DNA of 64,000 nt from Rosellinia necatrix (GCA_021209875.1 JAGYVD010000010.1:1550001-1614000); one strand, 5' to 3'. Numbered from the stretch's first letter, positions 19,926 to 31,985 are shown. Notes: a model not told the origin generated them from the sequence alone. Numbers and translations are program-made.

Positions 19926-20312
19926 TGGAGCTGGCATAAAGTCCTTTTGGGTATACGCTTAGTGAAGGGCGCAGGTTATTTTTTGTGACAACGACTATGG
20001 GAGCCATATGGGAGAGAGTATGAAAGATCGCGGTACTGATCATCAAATGGCTTCCAGGGATAGGTGTTATCGGACGGGTCCTATGGAAAGTGGTAGTGGC
20101 GACACAGGCAGACACAACGGAAGCCGATTACCAGAGATACACAATGGATTGATGCCACGCGAAGCCACTGCTGAAGCTGCGCTTCCACATCTGACGCTGG
20201 ATGCCGCGGGAGGATACTGTTTTGGCCCACGTGGATTTGAGATCCACGGTGCGACCAAATTGCAAGTATATAGGTACCAGAGCAGGTAAGACAAGAAGGC
20301 GAGTAATTAATT

Positions 20313-20771
20313 ATGGGATCATTTAAGCACCAATATCACGTCGAAGGTATTCAAGGTACACTAGAGCGAACTAGTTGGCTGCAACACGAAATTATGAAAC
20401 AATTGCGGGCAAACTTTGAAAACTCGGGAGACGACGCCGTCTTGTTAATCTTTTATTTGTATCGAGAGCCTGTTGCAGATGTCAAAAACGTTTCCGAAAT
20501 TCAGGATGAAGGCTTCACCAATACAATCGCTTTGATAGACAGGATCGCGACGCGCGAACAAGCCAGCAAGACCACTACTATGCCGAAGACAAGCATTTGG
20601 CAGCAGCACTTCATTGCCGATGCCAGAATAACTTCCACTAGGCAGCTGGCGTGGCCGCACCCATCGTCAGAACGTTTGTCTGAACAGTCACCACGCACGC
20701 CGATATCTTGCTCCTCGACCTCTTCCTCTACCATAATGTCTCCATGTTTTGATAAGCCCTGTAACGGGTGA
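20313..20771 (+). CDS. Unrecognised open frame in decayed DNA
   Basis: 152 residues opening with ATG. The N-terminal half (about 10-60) has a regular amphipathic pattern ending in DDAVLLIFYLYREP, which weakly recalls the stretch after the P-loop in fungal NACHT/NLR-like proteins. The C-terminal third is Ser/Thr-rich and looks non-coding. It follows the pseudogene at 19033-19925 and may be another fragment of the same degraded locus. I would not treat it as a functional gene without expression data. Confidence 0.2.
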   Translation: MGSFKHQYHVEGIQGTLERTSWLQHEIMKQLRANFENSGDDAVLLIFYLYREPVADVKNVSEIQDEGFTNTIALIDRIATREQASKTTTMPKTSIWQQHFIADARITSTRQLAWPHPSSERLSEQSPRTPISCSSTSSSTIMSPCFDKPCNG

Positions 20772-22672
20772 TGCTACGATTCCCGGGCCTTCCGGGTTCT
20801 CTATGTCTTCTAAGATGCTCTGCAAGGGATACCGTCGGTTCGTGATAGTTGCCGCTTATGAATCTCATGAACATACAGGCTGGGGATGCCTGTTGGGCTG
20901 TCGGGGTTTTTTGCAAGCTCGCTTAACCGCGCGCCGAATGTTAAAGGACGTTAAAGAATCTAGTGGGGTCCTTCAGGACAACCTAGGTCAGGATTAATAA
21001 GCGGAGGACTCTCGGAAGACAAACATCAGATCCTCGCTCGAGCTCACGTGAAGAGCATTGAAAACACAACATGCCATACATAGTATGTAGTCCTAACCAC
21101 GTGACGCGCGGGAGAGAAATGTTAGTGTTCTAACTAAACTGGCGATCCGTAGGGGCTTGAGTTATAGTCACTAAGACTCTAAGAGCCCCATGACGATAAA
21201 GTGGGTATGGGATTGGTACTTGCTTAATGCGGCACGCTTGAACTACATAAGTACTTTCCTATTGTTGCCCTACCCCATGTCGATCATGCTGCCCGGTAGT
21301 GTCTGCTGCCGAGTTAAAAGCCCTGAAGCGGTTCCACCTGTTGGGATAGGAGCTGTGGATCGCCCAGTTTCACAAGCGACGAGAGGATTGGGCTTTATTT
21401 GGCTTCAACGGCCGCCTTGCCTTGGTAGCCTACGTCCGTGATATAGCCGAGCCCCTTCTACGAATAGATCGTAAAGGGTAACGCTAGTCGGAGACCCCGG
21501 TCATTCGATGACGATCATCTCATCACGTAGCTGCTTTTTTTGGAATAACTTCGTCCTAACATCGTACGGACGGGCATGAGTATCATCCCTAGGACTGAAT
21601 AGGATCCGCCCATAGGACTAGAATACCCAGCACTGGCAATCTAAGCGCATAGCATGATCGCTGAAACAAGACTAGGGTTGTCTGCCTTGGACACGTCTGC
21701 TCCCTTGCTATGCAACCTGCCTGGTCCGGTACTAACATGGAATTTAGTGTCTTTCCATACGTACCCAGGAAGCTTGACTTCATAACGTGTGGCTACCTTC
21801 AACAAGTCCTAACAAGAAGACCGCACTAACATCATATCAAGGATTCTACAGTAGCATTCGTCTGCAGGCTCGCTGCTCGGCTTTTCTTTGGGCATGCATA
21901 TCTCCTTCCATAAGGATGCCAGGGCATTCTGTTACCTTCCATATTGAAACTCGCTGGTGCTCCAAATCATCTATTCATCTGGTGGAAAGAGAGAGAAACA
22001 GTATTCGTATAGCCTAACCCGTCGGATTGAGAAAACGAGCATCGCGATAAGACGAACCAAGATCTTTACCACTGTGCCGGAAGCCAGGGAACAACATGTT
22101 TCATTATTCAAGTAGTTAGTAACTATGTATAGATACAGCTATATAATTGACCGTGACAAATCTTAGCCCTGACAAGAAAGGGAGGATTCTACTAAGTAAC
22201 TAATATGATACTGGCGATTCTCGTTTACACTACCCCGTGCCGACTCGAACTCATAGAGGTTTATATTGTACGTTATTATGTCTAGTGGAAAAAATTTACC
22301 CACAGCCAATTAGGTGTCGCACTGTACATGTTTTCTAGCGGGCATTCACCCCTGGTAATTACAACTAGGCGCAGGTCCACGATGGGATTGTTGTGGAGGC
22401 GCTGCTTTCTTACGAGAAACGAGGGTATAGCCACTTGTAAATCAAGTACAGCGCCGGTAAAGGCAGCGGCAAGGCCATCATCCTGGCCGTAGACTAAATC
22501 TACGCAGGACTAGCCGGCAGTAATGAGTATGGCCGAAGCGGCGTTAGCAATGCGTTCGACGATGGGGCGCACGTATTATAAAGTCGTCCTGATCCCCTCT
22601 CGTTTCTTGGTAGCCTCTGTTGTCTGGACCACACCTCCTCGATAGCATCTTGCTTCCTTTCCAAAAGTCGCC
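20772..22672. other. Gene-free stretch, probably degraded sequence
   Basis: Nearly 2 kb with only short frames (82-83 residues at 20749-20997 and 21190-21441) that show no family pattern. The last few hundred bases should contain the promoter of the con-13-like gene at 22673. Confidence 0.35.
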
Positions 22673-23602
22673 ATGCGCTACTCTCTCCTGTATACGGCTT
22701 CTGCCGTTTCCATGGTGACCGCCGCCCTGGACAAGCCTGTCATCAGCCCCCCTTTCCCCAACGGCGGCCTTGACAGCCTGGCCAGCGGCCTCAACTCCCA
22801 CTTGGCCGCCCCGGGACGCACATACAACAAGTGGAACAATGGCTATATTCCCAAGGACTGCAAGTCCATTGCTGAGAGCGCCGGTTTCTCGGCCGCGGAC
22901 GTGGACACGCTCGACATCAAGTACGATGACTGCGGTACCAACTGGCAGATGTGCCGTCACCACGACTCTCCCCTGTCCGAGCAGGACATTGTCGACACGT
23001 TCGGCAGGCTGCCCGTCCACTTCCGCTCGTTCGTCCGCCACATGGTATTCCTGCCCGGTGCCGAGTCAGCCGGCAGCAACGGCGACAACGTCCAGATGAA
23101 CGGGAACCTGCCCATCACGGTCTACATCCACGAGACGGGCCACAGCGTGGACTCGCACGGCTTCCCGGACATTGGCCAATTCTCGGTCAGCCAGGTCTGG
23201 CTCGACGCGTACAACGCCGACTCGGCCGTCCCCGACGGATACGCGCAATCGTCGCAGCAGGAGAACTTCGCGCAGGCGACCGTCTGCGCCATCTACGCGC
23301 AGGTGGTGCCCGAGGGCCTCGGCCCCATCGAGCCCAACTACCAGGCCATCTCCCACCAATACGGCGCGATCCAGAGCCACGGACAGGACATCATCGTCCC
23401 CGGCGGCCAGTGCACCCACCGCCTGGACAACAGCGAGCCCGTGACCCAGAACCGGTCGGCGAAGCTCCGTCCCATCGGCGCCAAGCCCGACGTCTCCCGG
23501 AGCGCGGGCATCAAGGCCCTCAAGACCATCCCCATGAAGGACACGATGGAGATCAAGGCGTTGGACGGCTCGGTCATCGCGACGCAGAAGATGATAATGT
23601 AA
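22673..23602 (+). CDS. Secreted con-13-like protein with zinc-metallopeptidase HExxH motif
   Basis: A single-exon frame of 309 residues. Residues 1-18 form a signal peptide (MRYSLLYTASAVSMVTAA). The sequence resembles the Neurospora conidiation-specific protein 13 (con-13) group as I recall it. The core is VYIHETGHSVDSHG, with HExxH at 153-157; a later ENFAQA may supply the third zinc ligand. Five visible Cys residues could form disulfides (KDC, DDCG, QMC, TVC, GGQC). The zincin reading is an inference from the motif; the activity of this group is not established to my knowledge. The coding DNA is strikingly GC-rich and favours C at third positions, against the AT-rich surroundings. Confidence 0.75.
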   Translation: MRYSLLYTASAVSMVTAALDKPVISPPFPNGGLDSLASGLNSHLAAPGRTYNKWNNGYIPKDCKSIAESAGFSAADVDTLDIKYDDCGTNWQMCRHHDSPLSEQDIVDTFGRLPVHFRSFVRHMVFLPGAESAGSNGDNVQMNGNLPITVYIHETGHSVDSHGFPDIGQFSVSQVWLDAYNADSAVPDGYAQSSQQENFAQATVCAIYAQVVPEGLGPIEPNYQAISHQYGAIQSHGQDIIVPGGQCTHRLDNSEPVTQNRSAKLRPIGAKPDVSRSAGIKALKTIPMKDTMEIKALDGSVIATQKMIM

Positions 23603-23659
23603 ATGACCTGCCCGTTATCGATCATTGATAGCGTTGAAGGGAAGATCAATTAATTACCT

Positions 23660-23690
23660 TAAATCTAAATCTAAATCTAAATCTAAATAA
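23660..23690. repeat. (TAAATC)n microsatellite
   Basis: Five tandem copies of a six-base unit TAAATC directly after the con-13-like stop codon. Confidence 0.8.
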
Positions 23691-24108
23691 AAAGTCAGAA
23701 ATTCTAATAAGTTAACAACAACCAAACTGGGGCGCAAGTGATTCCACGAATGTGATTACCCCTTCAATCCAGGTACACCAGCAACTATACGAACGTGAGA
23801 AGTTATCAATTCAATATCACAGAGCCACCTGTCTTTGGATTGAGGTGGTCATGTTCTGATTGTGACTCAGTGCTGATGGTTTTAGGAGAGATTACCGCGC
23901 CGAGCGCGATGTAAAAACATGTATTTTTTTTCAGGATAGAACCTTGGAAGTTGTTCTTACTATTTTTGGCTGGCGACAAACCTTATCTTGTTGTGGGTTC
24001 GGATCTGATAAATAGAAGCTAGTCCTAACCAGGCTAGGCATCGATCTTTGTCTGTATCTCTTGTCAATTGTATGCACTGCACATCGTAATCCACATCACT
24101 TTCCCTCT

Positions 24109-24151
24109 TACACTACACTACGCTACACTACACTACACTACACTACACTTA
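24109..24151. repeat. (CACTA)n microsatellite
   Basis: About eight tandem copies of a five-base unit with one A-to-G change. Confidence 0.8.
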
Positions 24152-24433
24152 CACGTGTCGCCCTCCATCAAACAAGCTGCTGACCCGGTTACTCGCCTGT
24201 ATGTGGTTTTGCAAATTTAGCACATTAGCTACCAAGTTTAGCTCTCACCTCACCACTCTCTGGACTGCGATGCCACGCCTCCCTTGATGCGACGTAATGG
24301 TGGATTGCTGGGGCCAGCCTGCTAATCAGCTATTGGCGCCTTCGAGCGCCACGTCCAGCATCATGTTTCGTATCCTAGCTCATCGCCCGCGCCTCGATCC
24401 TTCATTAAAGGAGATCGGCTAGGATGGCTCTTT

Positions 24434-24862
24434 ATGGCACGGCCGAGAAGCGGACGAAATAGCGAGCCGACAACCCCCCGCTCAACGAAGCTTCCATCTG
24501 AGCAGAAGACAAAATCGAGCGCCATGTTTCCTACGCAGACAGATCGACGTAGTTCATGCAAGCGTCTACACCCAACGGCCCCGCGCCTCCGTGATTGCAA
24601 GAAGCCCCCGGAGAGGGTGAGGCATGCCCATTCGACAAGACCGCTGCCGTCATTCTGGGACAAGCTATTGACAAAGAGGGCGCTACAAGAGCTAAAACGA
24701 CGAAACATCGCAACCGCTAAAGCACCGCTACCGTGCCTCCGAGTCCGACGCTCTACCACCCGAGTCCCCCATGTCGAGACCGACAACGCCGCTGGCCTCG
24801 AAAAGTTGAACCACAGCGTCACTGAGAGCTATCGTGGTTCCCCCGGTTGGACGCACACCTAA
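24434..24862 (+). pseudogene. Fragment carrying a recurrent fungal FWDxL...LTxxAL motif
   Basis: 142-residue frame, Arg/Pro-rich. It contains RPLPSFWDKLLTKRALQELKRRN-type sequence (about residues 70-92), which recalls a motif (FWDNLSKxxLTxxALxELDRRN) that I remember from many hypothetical proteins in Sordariomycetes. The rest looks unselected, and a long antisense frame overlaps it. I read it as a degraded copy of a dispersed gene family rather than an intact gene. Function unknown. Confidence 0.3.
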
Positions 24863-25819
24863 AGACTTTGCCCCGCCCTACGTCACCCATCCGATCTGGC
24901 CAACGGGTTCCGGGAGAGGCACCGAATATATAATGACATAGATCAAAGCTTAGGCTATGATAAACGATGCCGATACCTACCACGCGGGATTTGCGGCATA
25001 CCGGAAAGGGATACGCTGGACTAGATTATAGGCAGACAAGGTAGTCCACCAAGCCAATGGAATGAATGGTGGCTGAGATAAATGCGAGATTACAAAACCC
25101 AAAGGTCGCGGTCAAGGAAAACAGCGGTCGCTAACGAAAGGCAGGATCCAAGTTCGAGCCTTGCCAATTCTTTTTTTTTTTTTTTTTATAAACTTTGTCT
25201 CTGTTCCTGTATCAGACATCGACCAAGGGCTCAGATGTCACTGGCTTTAAGTATGGTAAGGTCGACGCGATCACTGCTACCTCAACAGACATTGCATCTA
25301 GTTCCGTCTCAGTCACGCGTGAAGATTCACTACATTTACAGCTAAAACTGCCTCGTGGCCCTCCATCTCCCTCAGCTACGGGATCTAAAAAGCGGACACC
25401 AGCCTAGCAGCGGACCCCTAAGCAGTCAATTTATTGCTCGAGGAACCTCTATCCTAACAACCGAACAATTTTAGCACAGCAATATTTTCCTTGGACATCC
25501 TCGGACTATAACTGCTGGAGGAAAGTAATGGTGTGCGTTCAATGTGCAGAGTAAAGTGATAGTCTCACATGTGCCTGTAAGTTAGTGATGATGTGAAGGG
25601 TGCTTAGTTCTTATTAAGGTCTTTAGGTAATAGTCCGCCTTGCAACTTGCAGCTGATCTAGCTACGGCTAGCTGCTCGGCGAAAACCTGTGGACCTATTC
25701 TCCAGTACTCAAGCAGATTATAACACGATTTCCTACCCAATCGTATCCTACCGCAACTAGCAACACTCAATGGGCTAGTCTTCATGGCATAGCGAAATTG
25801 TAAGCGGTTGTCTGGAGCT
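24863..25819. other. Gene-free stretch
   Basis: Short frames only (25082-25407 plus, 25582-25785 minus), without motifs. A T-run of about 17 bases lies at 25171-25187. Nothing else recognised. Confidence 0.35.
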
Positions 25820-26720
25820 TTATGGCACTGGACGTTTCTTGTTCTTTTTTGACTGGTATGTAAACCAAGTCCCTATGGCTGTGGCTACAAACCCAAGAAC
25901 ACCAATAACGATACCGATAATATCGCCCGTACCAAGTCCATCGTCGCTCCCAGTATTATTTCCTCCCTCACTGTTGCCCTTATTACCGTCCCCATTACTA
26001 CTACTACTCGATACCGGGTCCGTAGCTGCCGGTGATTGAGTTTCGCCAGAACTAGTCCGAGAAATAGAATCTTCTGCCGAGTTAGACGACACAAGCAAGG
26101 AAGTCTGAAATGTGTGTGTTGTGGGTGATGTCTGCTGAGGTTGAGACTTAGACGAAGACGAGCTAGTAGGAGAATCTGTTTTCAACGCACACGTATCAAT
26201 CCCATGCCATTCTACCAAGACTCGCGAGGTGTATTATGGCGGCCAAACTCAGCAAAGGCGGCACGGCCCGCTTCTGGGCCGACGAAACCTTTACGGTCGC
26301 CGTCGCCGTGACCGTGACAGTGACAGCCGGAAGAGAGTCATCCGTACCTGTGGTTCTCGCTGGGGTGCTCCGGATAAAGCCGGCGGACGTACAGTACGCG
26401 TCGTAGATGGAAACTGCACTGTTGGTATCCAGTGAGTTCCGGGTACACTCGCGGTCGACGCAGTTCCGGATGTACGCGTCTGCGCTGTCCTGGAGGTCCA
26501 GCCGGCACACGCACTCGTTCTGCGGGTTGCGGTACTCGCAACCGATCTCGTACGCGAGTTCTCCAGCCCCGACGTATATGCCCCCGCCGAAACACCCCTG
26601 GGCGCAGGGCCGCTGTGACGGGAAGTCCGGCGCTAGCGTGAGCGTCACCGACTCCGCGGCCGCGAGGCGGAGTAGCGAAAAGAGAACGGCGAAGAGTACG
26701 GGAGTCATCATCGTCGTCAC
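25820..26720 (-). CDS. CFEM-like secreted eight-cysteine protein with Ser-rich stalk and membrane helix
   Basis: Signal peptide about residues 1-22 (MTTMMTPVLFAVLFSLLRLAAA). It is followed by eight Cys in the order CxxxC, C, CxC, C, C, C, embedded in QRPCAQGCFGGG, YEIGCEYRNPQNECVCRLDLQ, YIRNCV and YDAYCTSAGF. This is the CFEM-like pattern of fungal surface proteins involved in adhesion, signalling or iron/haem capture. A Ser/Thr stalk and, in a second frame, a helix (DIIGIVIGVLGFVATAIGTWF) with basic stop KKNKKR complete it. Joining needs an intron: either a very short one (26176-26215, 40 nt) or a longer one with donor GTAAAG near 26267. Unspliced, the first exon ends in a hydrophobic tail that could act as a GPI signal. 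The exact splice is unresolved. Confidence 0.65.
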
Positions 26721-29066
26721 GTCGTTCTTGGGTTGTCAATCATCTCTTCGTGGCGTTTTCAACCCCCTCGAGAACGCGTCCCCGGACAACAGAGAATGGG
26801 CGAGCTGCCGATGGCTATATAGCCGTTGTGGTGCTTAGCGTCGTGCGGCGCAAGGCATGTCAGGTCAGCCGCACCTGAAAATACCTGCTCCAGGTGCGGG
26901 CGCTAGCCCAATGTCACGCGCCAAAGTCGGTCAAGGCGTCGAGCATCCGGCCAACGAGAAAATGGCGTTGCTGCGCGGTGCCTGTAATTTCTCCTGCCGA
27001 GCCTGAGTCCCCCCCGCCCTTCTGCGACGGAGTGGCGTGAGTCTCTCATGCCGAACCCTTGGCAGGCGGGCGGGAAAGAAAGCCTTGAATGCCACCTTGA
27101 GTCGTAGTCGTATACATACATACATATAATGGGCATGAAATAGGCTGGTAAGGGGTGTAGGTATCCCTTGCCGTTATTGGCGCGCGACTAGATCCTCTGC
27201 CGAGTTTGTTGGCGGCAAATCACCAGTTGTCTTTTCTACCAAGCGAGATGAGCGGCCACAGGAGGGCCGCATGTTTTTATGACTATGTATGTAATGTGCA
27301 TATCCGCGCATCCGAATAAGGATCGTGGTCTTCTCGGTGAGCGAACCCTATCCCGGTCAACGAAGATAACGAGGCGGTATAGGAGGTGATCCGTGCGGAG
27401 CAACGCCTAACGGCAGCTCTCATCCTATGATTAAAGCTTGCTTGCCACGTCGGTTATTTATCTTATTGAAGTTGTTGGCCTGCAAACATTCTGAGCTTAT
27501 GCAGTGTCGTATTTATTTTTGGGCGCGGCGGTTCCAACCCGCCCCGCACCCGCTGCCTTGCGGTTATTATACTCGAGGGTAGAACTGCGCGGTTGATCTT
27601 CTGCCATTTAATTAGCTACAATACGCTTTAAAGTTATCTGCCGTTCGGCCCTCATCATAATATCGGATGTTCAACCGGGTACCATATTGTATTGTTAACA
27701 TATCAATAAATATCGAACCAGACGCCTTCTTGCCTACACTGATGACCATCTACGGAACAGTATTGTCTCGGTAAGGGTAGTTTCTCTCAAGTGGAATAGA
27801 GTACTACTGGAGTATTTTATTCCTCACAACGAATCGAGTAAGGGATTTCGATGAAGCGTTTGCTTCCAGACTCCACTAGTCCGCACTACCAAGTTCTCAA
27901 CTTGGGTGCCATTATCGGGGGGCTCGCCCTTAATTCTATGGTTCGCAGAGAGGTTTTGACGGAAATTGTATTAAACTGGCGATAGAAATGTCATGCATTA
28001 TGTGTGTATGTCTCAGTGCAGATTGGTCACTGTTTCGGAAACGCTTGTCAAAGTTGCGTCCACCTTAGGTAAATGCGAGACTCAGAAACAGGGGGAGACC
28101 GCGAAGCCGGTCTTGATCCCGTAACACCCTATTCGTTAACAGCTACCAGTGTATTTCATATATCAGCTTGAGTAATTACAAACCCTAGGAAATTTGCTCG
28201 TAGTTCACTAATAACGCCGTTGTGCACAAGAAAGAAATTTGCATGTTTTGTATTACTCAGTCTAATTAATGGCTTTATAATCATGAAACTGGTAGGCGAG
28301 CCAGCGACAAGAAATGGTAGTAGGAATAATGTTGTTAAAAAGTGACGCCATTTAATCTATAGTTAGTGTTAACGGCATGGAGGCTACCTTCGGGACCCCC
28401 TTGGGTCTTCAAGGGTTCAGGAATCAATTGTTAACCCTATTGAGCCCTAAATACAACCACCTACGGCCTAAAACAAGCCTACCCACTCACTCCGTGACCC
28501 CCACAACCGACAGAAGCGTTCTAATATTCCGTTACAGATAAACTTCTAACTCACAACACGAATATCAAAAAAACTATACCTGTAAATTTTTTTGATGATA
28601 TGCAGTAAAGATAAGAAGAACAAATTTAATGTTCTGTCGTCAATAATCGCACAAATTCATATATCTGAACTATTATTTGTCGCTACGGGTGTTTGCGTCT
28701 GGGTACTTACTGACCGGGCTGTTCTGGAGGATTAAGTGAGGGTGCTGTACTCTTACTAGGCACTCCGCTACTAAATGTTAATTTCTTGATTACGCCCTTA
28801 AATCATGTGCTTTTCGTTTTAAGAGAGGAAAAGAACGCGTAATATTTTCGGTCTAGTTCTATAGAGCCTGACTCTGTTGGTTACTGGTTGGTGGCGGCTG
28901 GTGCTGCCACATCCCATCACAAGATAGACTTCGGCCAAGTGGCTGGCTGTAACGAAAGACTTGAAACATCCCAGTTGATGATGTTTTCTTCTGCCAGCCC
29001 GTGGCTGATAGACCATAGGCCTAATGTGAAGTCTCCCCGAAGCGACATCTGCCCATGCCTCATGGC
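26721..29066. other. Gene-poor, AT-rich stretch
   Basis: 2.3 kb. The right-hand part (about 27,300-29,000) is AT-rich and littered with stop codons on both strands, as expected for mutated repeats. The only frames above 60 residues (26903-27136, 28819-29070) overlap each other and have no motifs. The first 150 bases should hold the CFEM-like gene promoter. Confidence 0.4.
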
Positions 29067-29397
29067 CTAAGGGTTGTCGCAGTTGCCAAAGTCCGACACA
29101 CAGATTGACCCTCGGTTACCGCATGCAGTACAAGATGCGTGTTCGGAAGTCATGCAGTTCCCTTCGCCAATGAGGCACTGCCCACCGACGTGAACGCAAT
29201 TCGTGCAGGCAAGGGTGTTCCTCTGGAAACAGTCAGCAAATACAATCGATCAGAGGCAATTCATTCATTCGACGTACAGTCTCACGGAGAATGGAAACTC
29301 CATCTCGCTCAACAAGTTCAATGCTCATTGACATAGCAGGGGTTGCGAGGAGGGCTGCAAGTGCCACAAGCGAGGCGGTGAACGAGTTGGTCTTCAT
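29067..29397 (-). CDS. Small secreted protein with eight cysteines (spliced)
   Basis: Two exons on the minus strand: 29397-29278 and 29222-29067, separated by a 55-nt intron that opens GTACGT and closes TTTCCAG with a TGCTGAC branch-like site before it. The product is 91 residues: signal peptide about 1-21 (MKTNSFTASLVALAALLATP), a short pro-like stretch (about 22-44), then a compact domain with Cys at 46, 49, 56, 63, 71, 74, 81 and 88. The spacing CxxC...C...C...CxxC...C...C and the Gly content suggest a disulfide-knotted fold. Such proteins are often effectors or antimicrobial peptides, but I recognise no family. Without splicing the frame stops after DCIC, before the Cys-rich exon. Gene-poor surroundings fit an accessory gene. 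Confidence 0.65.
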
Positions 29398-31818
29398 TTT
29401 GTTCAAATTTATAAGACTTGAAGGTTGGTGAGTAATGTGATAGTTAAGGCGGAGATGAGAAGGCAAATATGATTTCCAATATTTGCTGGGGAAAGCTCGC
29501 CTTTTATATTTAAGAGTCCAGTAAGTTCTTAATTTGTAGTACCACATCGACGTACTTTTGTATCTCCGGTACAGCCTTCCTCTTGCTGCCGTAAAAAATA
29601 ACAATACGTAAAATAATGCATAAGAACACCATGAGTGGTAGTTGCATGGTTATGCGGACATCGCCTTTGGGGCCAATCGTTGATCGTCTCCTATTTTGAG
29701 GTCTTGGTGAGCTTGTTTGTACTTCAAAAGCCGTTGCTTATGCGATAAGCCGCCACAATCACAACATATTCACTAGCGCTTTGCCGATCTAGGATCCCTC
29801 CCACTTCCTTCCATGGCTCTTAAACCGTCAATTAAATAATCATGCTGCAATTGGAATCCCATATCTCACCGGATCTACAAGGCTATGTAGCCCCGTCGCT
29901 TTTCACTGGTTGGAGAGCATCGGCTGGATGAGCTCAATTGCATGAATCAAGTAGGCTGAGCTGGATGACTTCAAATCATGGAGATTCAATCGCCGATCCA
30001 TAATCCTGCAAGCATACGGCACCAAGTTGGTTGCATGAGTGGCGCCCGACGCCTCAGCATCTTGTTGGCACAATATAAGCCTATCCCAACGATGCCTGAA
30101 ATTCCCGTGCTGATGTCGAGTCTCCTCTACCCAGAGGCTTTCTTCTACAACTTACTTTGTCACTCTACCCAATGCTTCAGGTATCCGTTGCTTTGGTCTC
30201 GAAGTTCACTCTTCTTGACAAGTACTCCGTTCCCCGTTTGCTCTGAAAAAGCCCCTCATAAAGATCTCCAGCCGTCTACCGTGCGTTTCACCGGATATTC
30301 CGACCCTCCCGAACCCTTGTATAATTTTCTAAACAAGAGGCTTTATATAGCATCGTAGTAGCTCGGTGAAGTCTACTTTTCAAGTTAATAGCGGCCCTCT
30401 CAATCTGGCCGCCGTCGCTTTATGCTTGGGCCTTTGGCCCGGTTGCTGTCAATGTATCACGATGGGTAAGGTCTAGCCTATTAAAGAAACAGGGAACATA
30501 TAAGAATACTACAAGCCTGGCATAAGACCAACCTACATGATGTAACTGTGCAATTGGCGATCTCCCTTTAATAATCCATTAATTTAGATCGTATGGAACT
30601 TGATGAGATCTCTTGAGAGAGGTCTTTAACCCAAGTAAAGAGGATCTAGTAGGGTTAAACACCTTTTGACACTTTCATGGGTACAGGTCAGTCGTTATTA
30701 ACCGAGATTACACGTTATCTAGCATTGCTATTTACCGGACATATTTCTAAAAGGCTCTTCGAGCTATTTGTATAATGCACAAGCAAAAACTTGAAACAGC
30801 CAGGGAAGACCTACCTTTTATCCCCATCAAGGGTAACAGGTCAGATATGCTAAGAAAAAAAAAACGACAAAACGCTTTAATGAAATTAAAGCGGTTTAAA
30901 AAACCGTATCTCAACTCTGTGTTAAGTAAATAAGATTAAATTCTTCAGGTATATGCAGAAAGCAGATCTAAAACAAGGTTGTTTTAAGCAAGTTAAACAT
31001 AGTAACATGATTTCACGATCCCCCACTGTGATCTACCTGGTCCTGGGATCCCCGACTAGGAACCACATAGAAGAGTTTCTATTCTGGTTCACTTAGCCCA
31101 AGCCGATCCCGCCAACAGCCGTCCGCAGCCAATGGATAATGCCAAAACGCCTCCTAGTCAGCCAGAGAAACCAGCTCTTCTGTACGCGGCAGCGCATGTC
31201 CTACCATGAACGGCGGACTTACCAAGGCACGGACCCGCCGTTCTCGTGCGACAACGACCAAGGCCGTACATAGGAAACTGCTGGCCGCTGCAGCACACTG
31301 TTTCGTGGAAGCGGACGATAGTTAACTCTCCAGGTACAGAGATCTCGCGGGTGCAGCCTCTAGTGAGCAGAAGCCTCACCCGAGACGCGTCGCCTCAGCG
31401 GACGACGAAGAGGCAACTCGACGCGACATCTGAGAGCGATCCATTTACCAGCGAAGGTGAGGGGTCGGCGCCTGCATCCACCCTCCTGACTCCATGGTTG
31501 ACTCGTCATCGACAAAGCCTATCTCAACAACGTCTGGTTTCGCCATCCAGGCCTATAAGAACGGAGATGCCAGAAGCAGCCTCTGCTTTCACAAACATGC
31601 TGACAGTAGAGTAACTTAAGCGGCATATGCCGGCGACGTGACTGTCAGCATAGCGATTAGTTGACATGCATCTCCGCTTCTACTTTCGGTTGAGAGGCTC
31701 TAGGCACGGTCATGCAAGGTGGTTGATTGAATAGAAGTTTATCGCACTTGGAGCCATACATGCTGCACCGTGCTGAGCGCCGGGGGTGATACCAAATCTC
31801 GGGGCTCCCTACACCAGG
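29398..31818. other. Gene-poor stretch
   Basis: 2.4 kb without a supported gene apart from the promoter region noted. Frames at 29978-30358 (126 residues) and 31246-31614 (122 residues) have no motif; the latter lies in a GC-richer islet (about 31,080-31,620). An inverted repeat with 9-bp arms (CGCTTTAAT/ATTAAAGCG, loop GAA) lies at 30873-30893. Confidence 0.35.
29501..29508 (-). promoter_or_regulatory. TATA-like element of the cysteine-rich protein gene
   Basis: TATAAAAG on the minus strand, about 105 bases before the ATG at 29397. Position and sequence fit a core promoter. Confidence 0.4.
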
Positions 31819-31980
31819 TGTCACGGAACTAGTTCTAACCTAAGGACTCCACTAGGGCACGGGCCAGAATACTGTATATAAAAGGAGCGAGTAGCTGGCG
31901 ACTGACCAAGTGAGGAATCTTCCCTCCTTGTGCAATAACATAAGTCATTTCTGGAACTACCAGCAGTACGAGCTGTGACA
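31819..31980 (+). mobile_element. Solo LTR, copy B (162 bp)
   Basis: Starts TGTCACGG, ends CTGTGACA, carries a TATATAAAAGG promoter-like box and a CAATAACA stretch downstream. It is flanked by the perfect 5-bp duplication CCAGG at 31814-31818 and 31981-31985. It has the same length as, and near-identity to, the copies at 19683 (inverted) and 55051. No retrotransposon body is present. Confidence 0.9.
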
Positions 31981-31985
31981 CCAGG

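Larger units (their letters stand above)
23603..24433. other. Intergenic stretch with two simple repeats
   Basis: Holds the con-13-like 3' end, a (TAAATC)n run at about 23660-23690 and a (CACTA)n run at about 24109-24151. No gene was recognised. Confidence 0.5.

Noticed and set aside
22951..23628. 225-residue frame overlapping the con-13-like gene
   Set aside because: Same strand, other frame, Arg/Pro-rich; starts mid-gene and has no motif.
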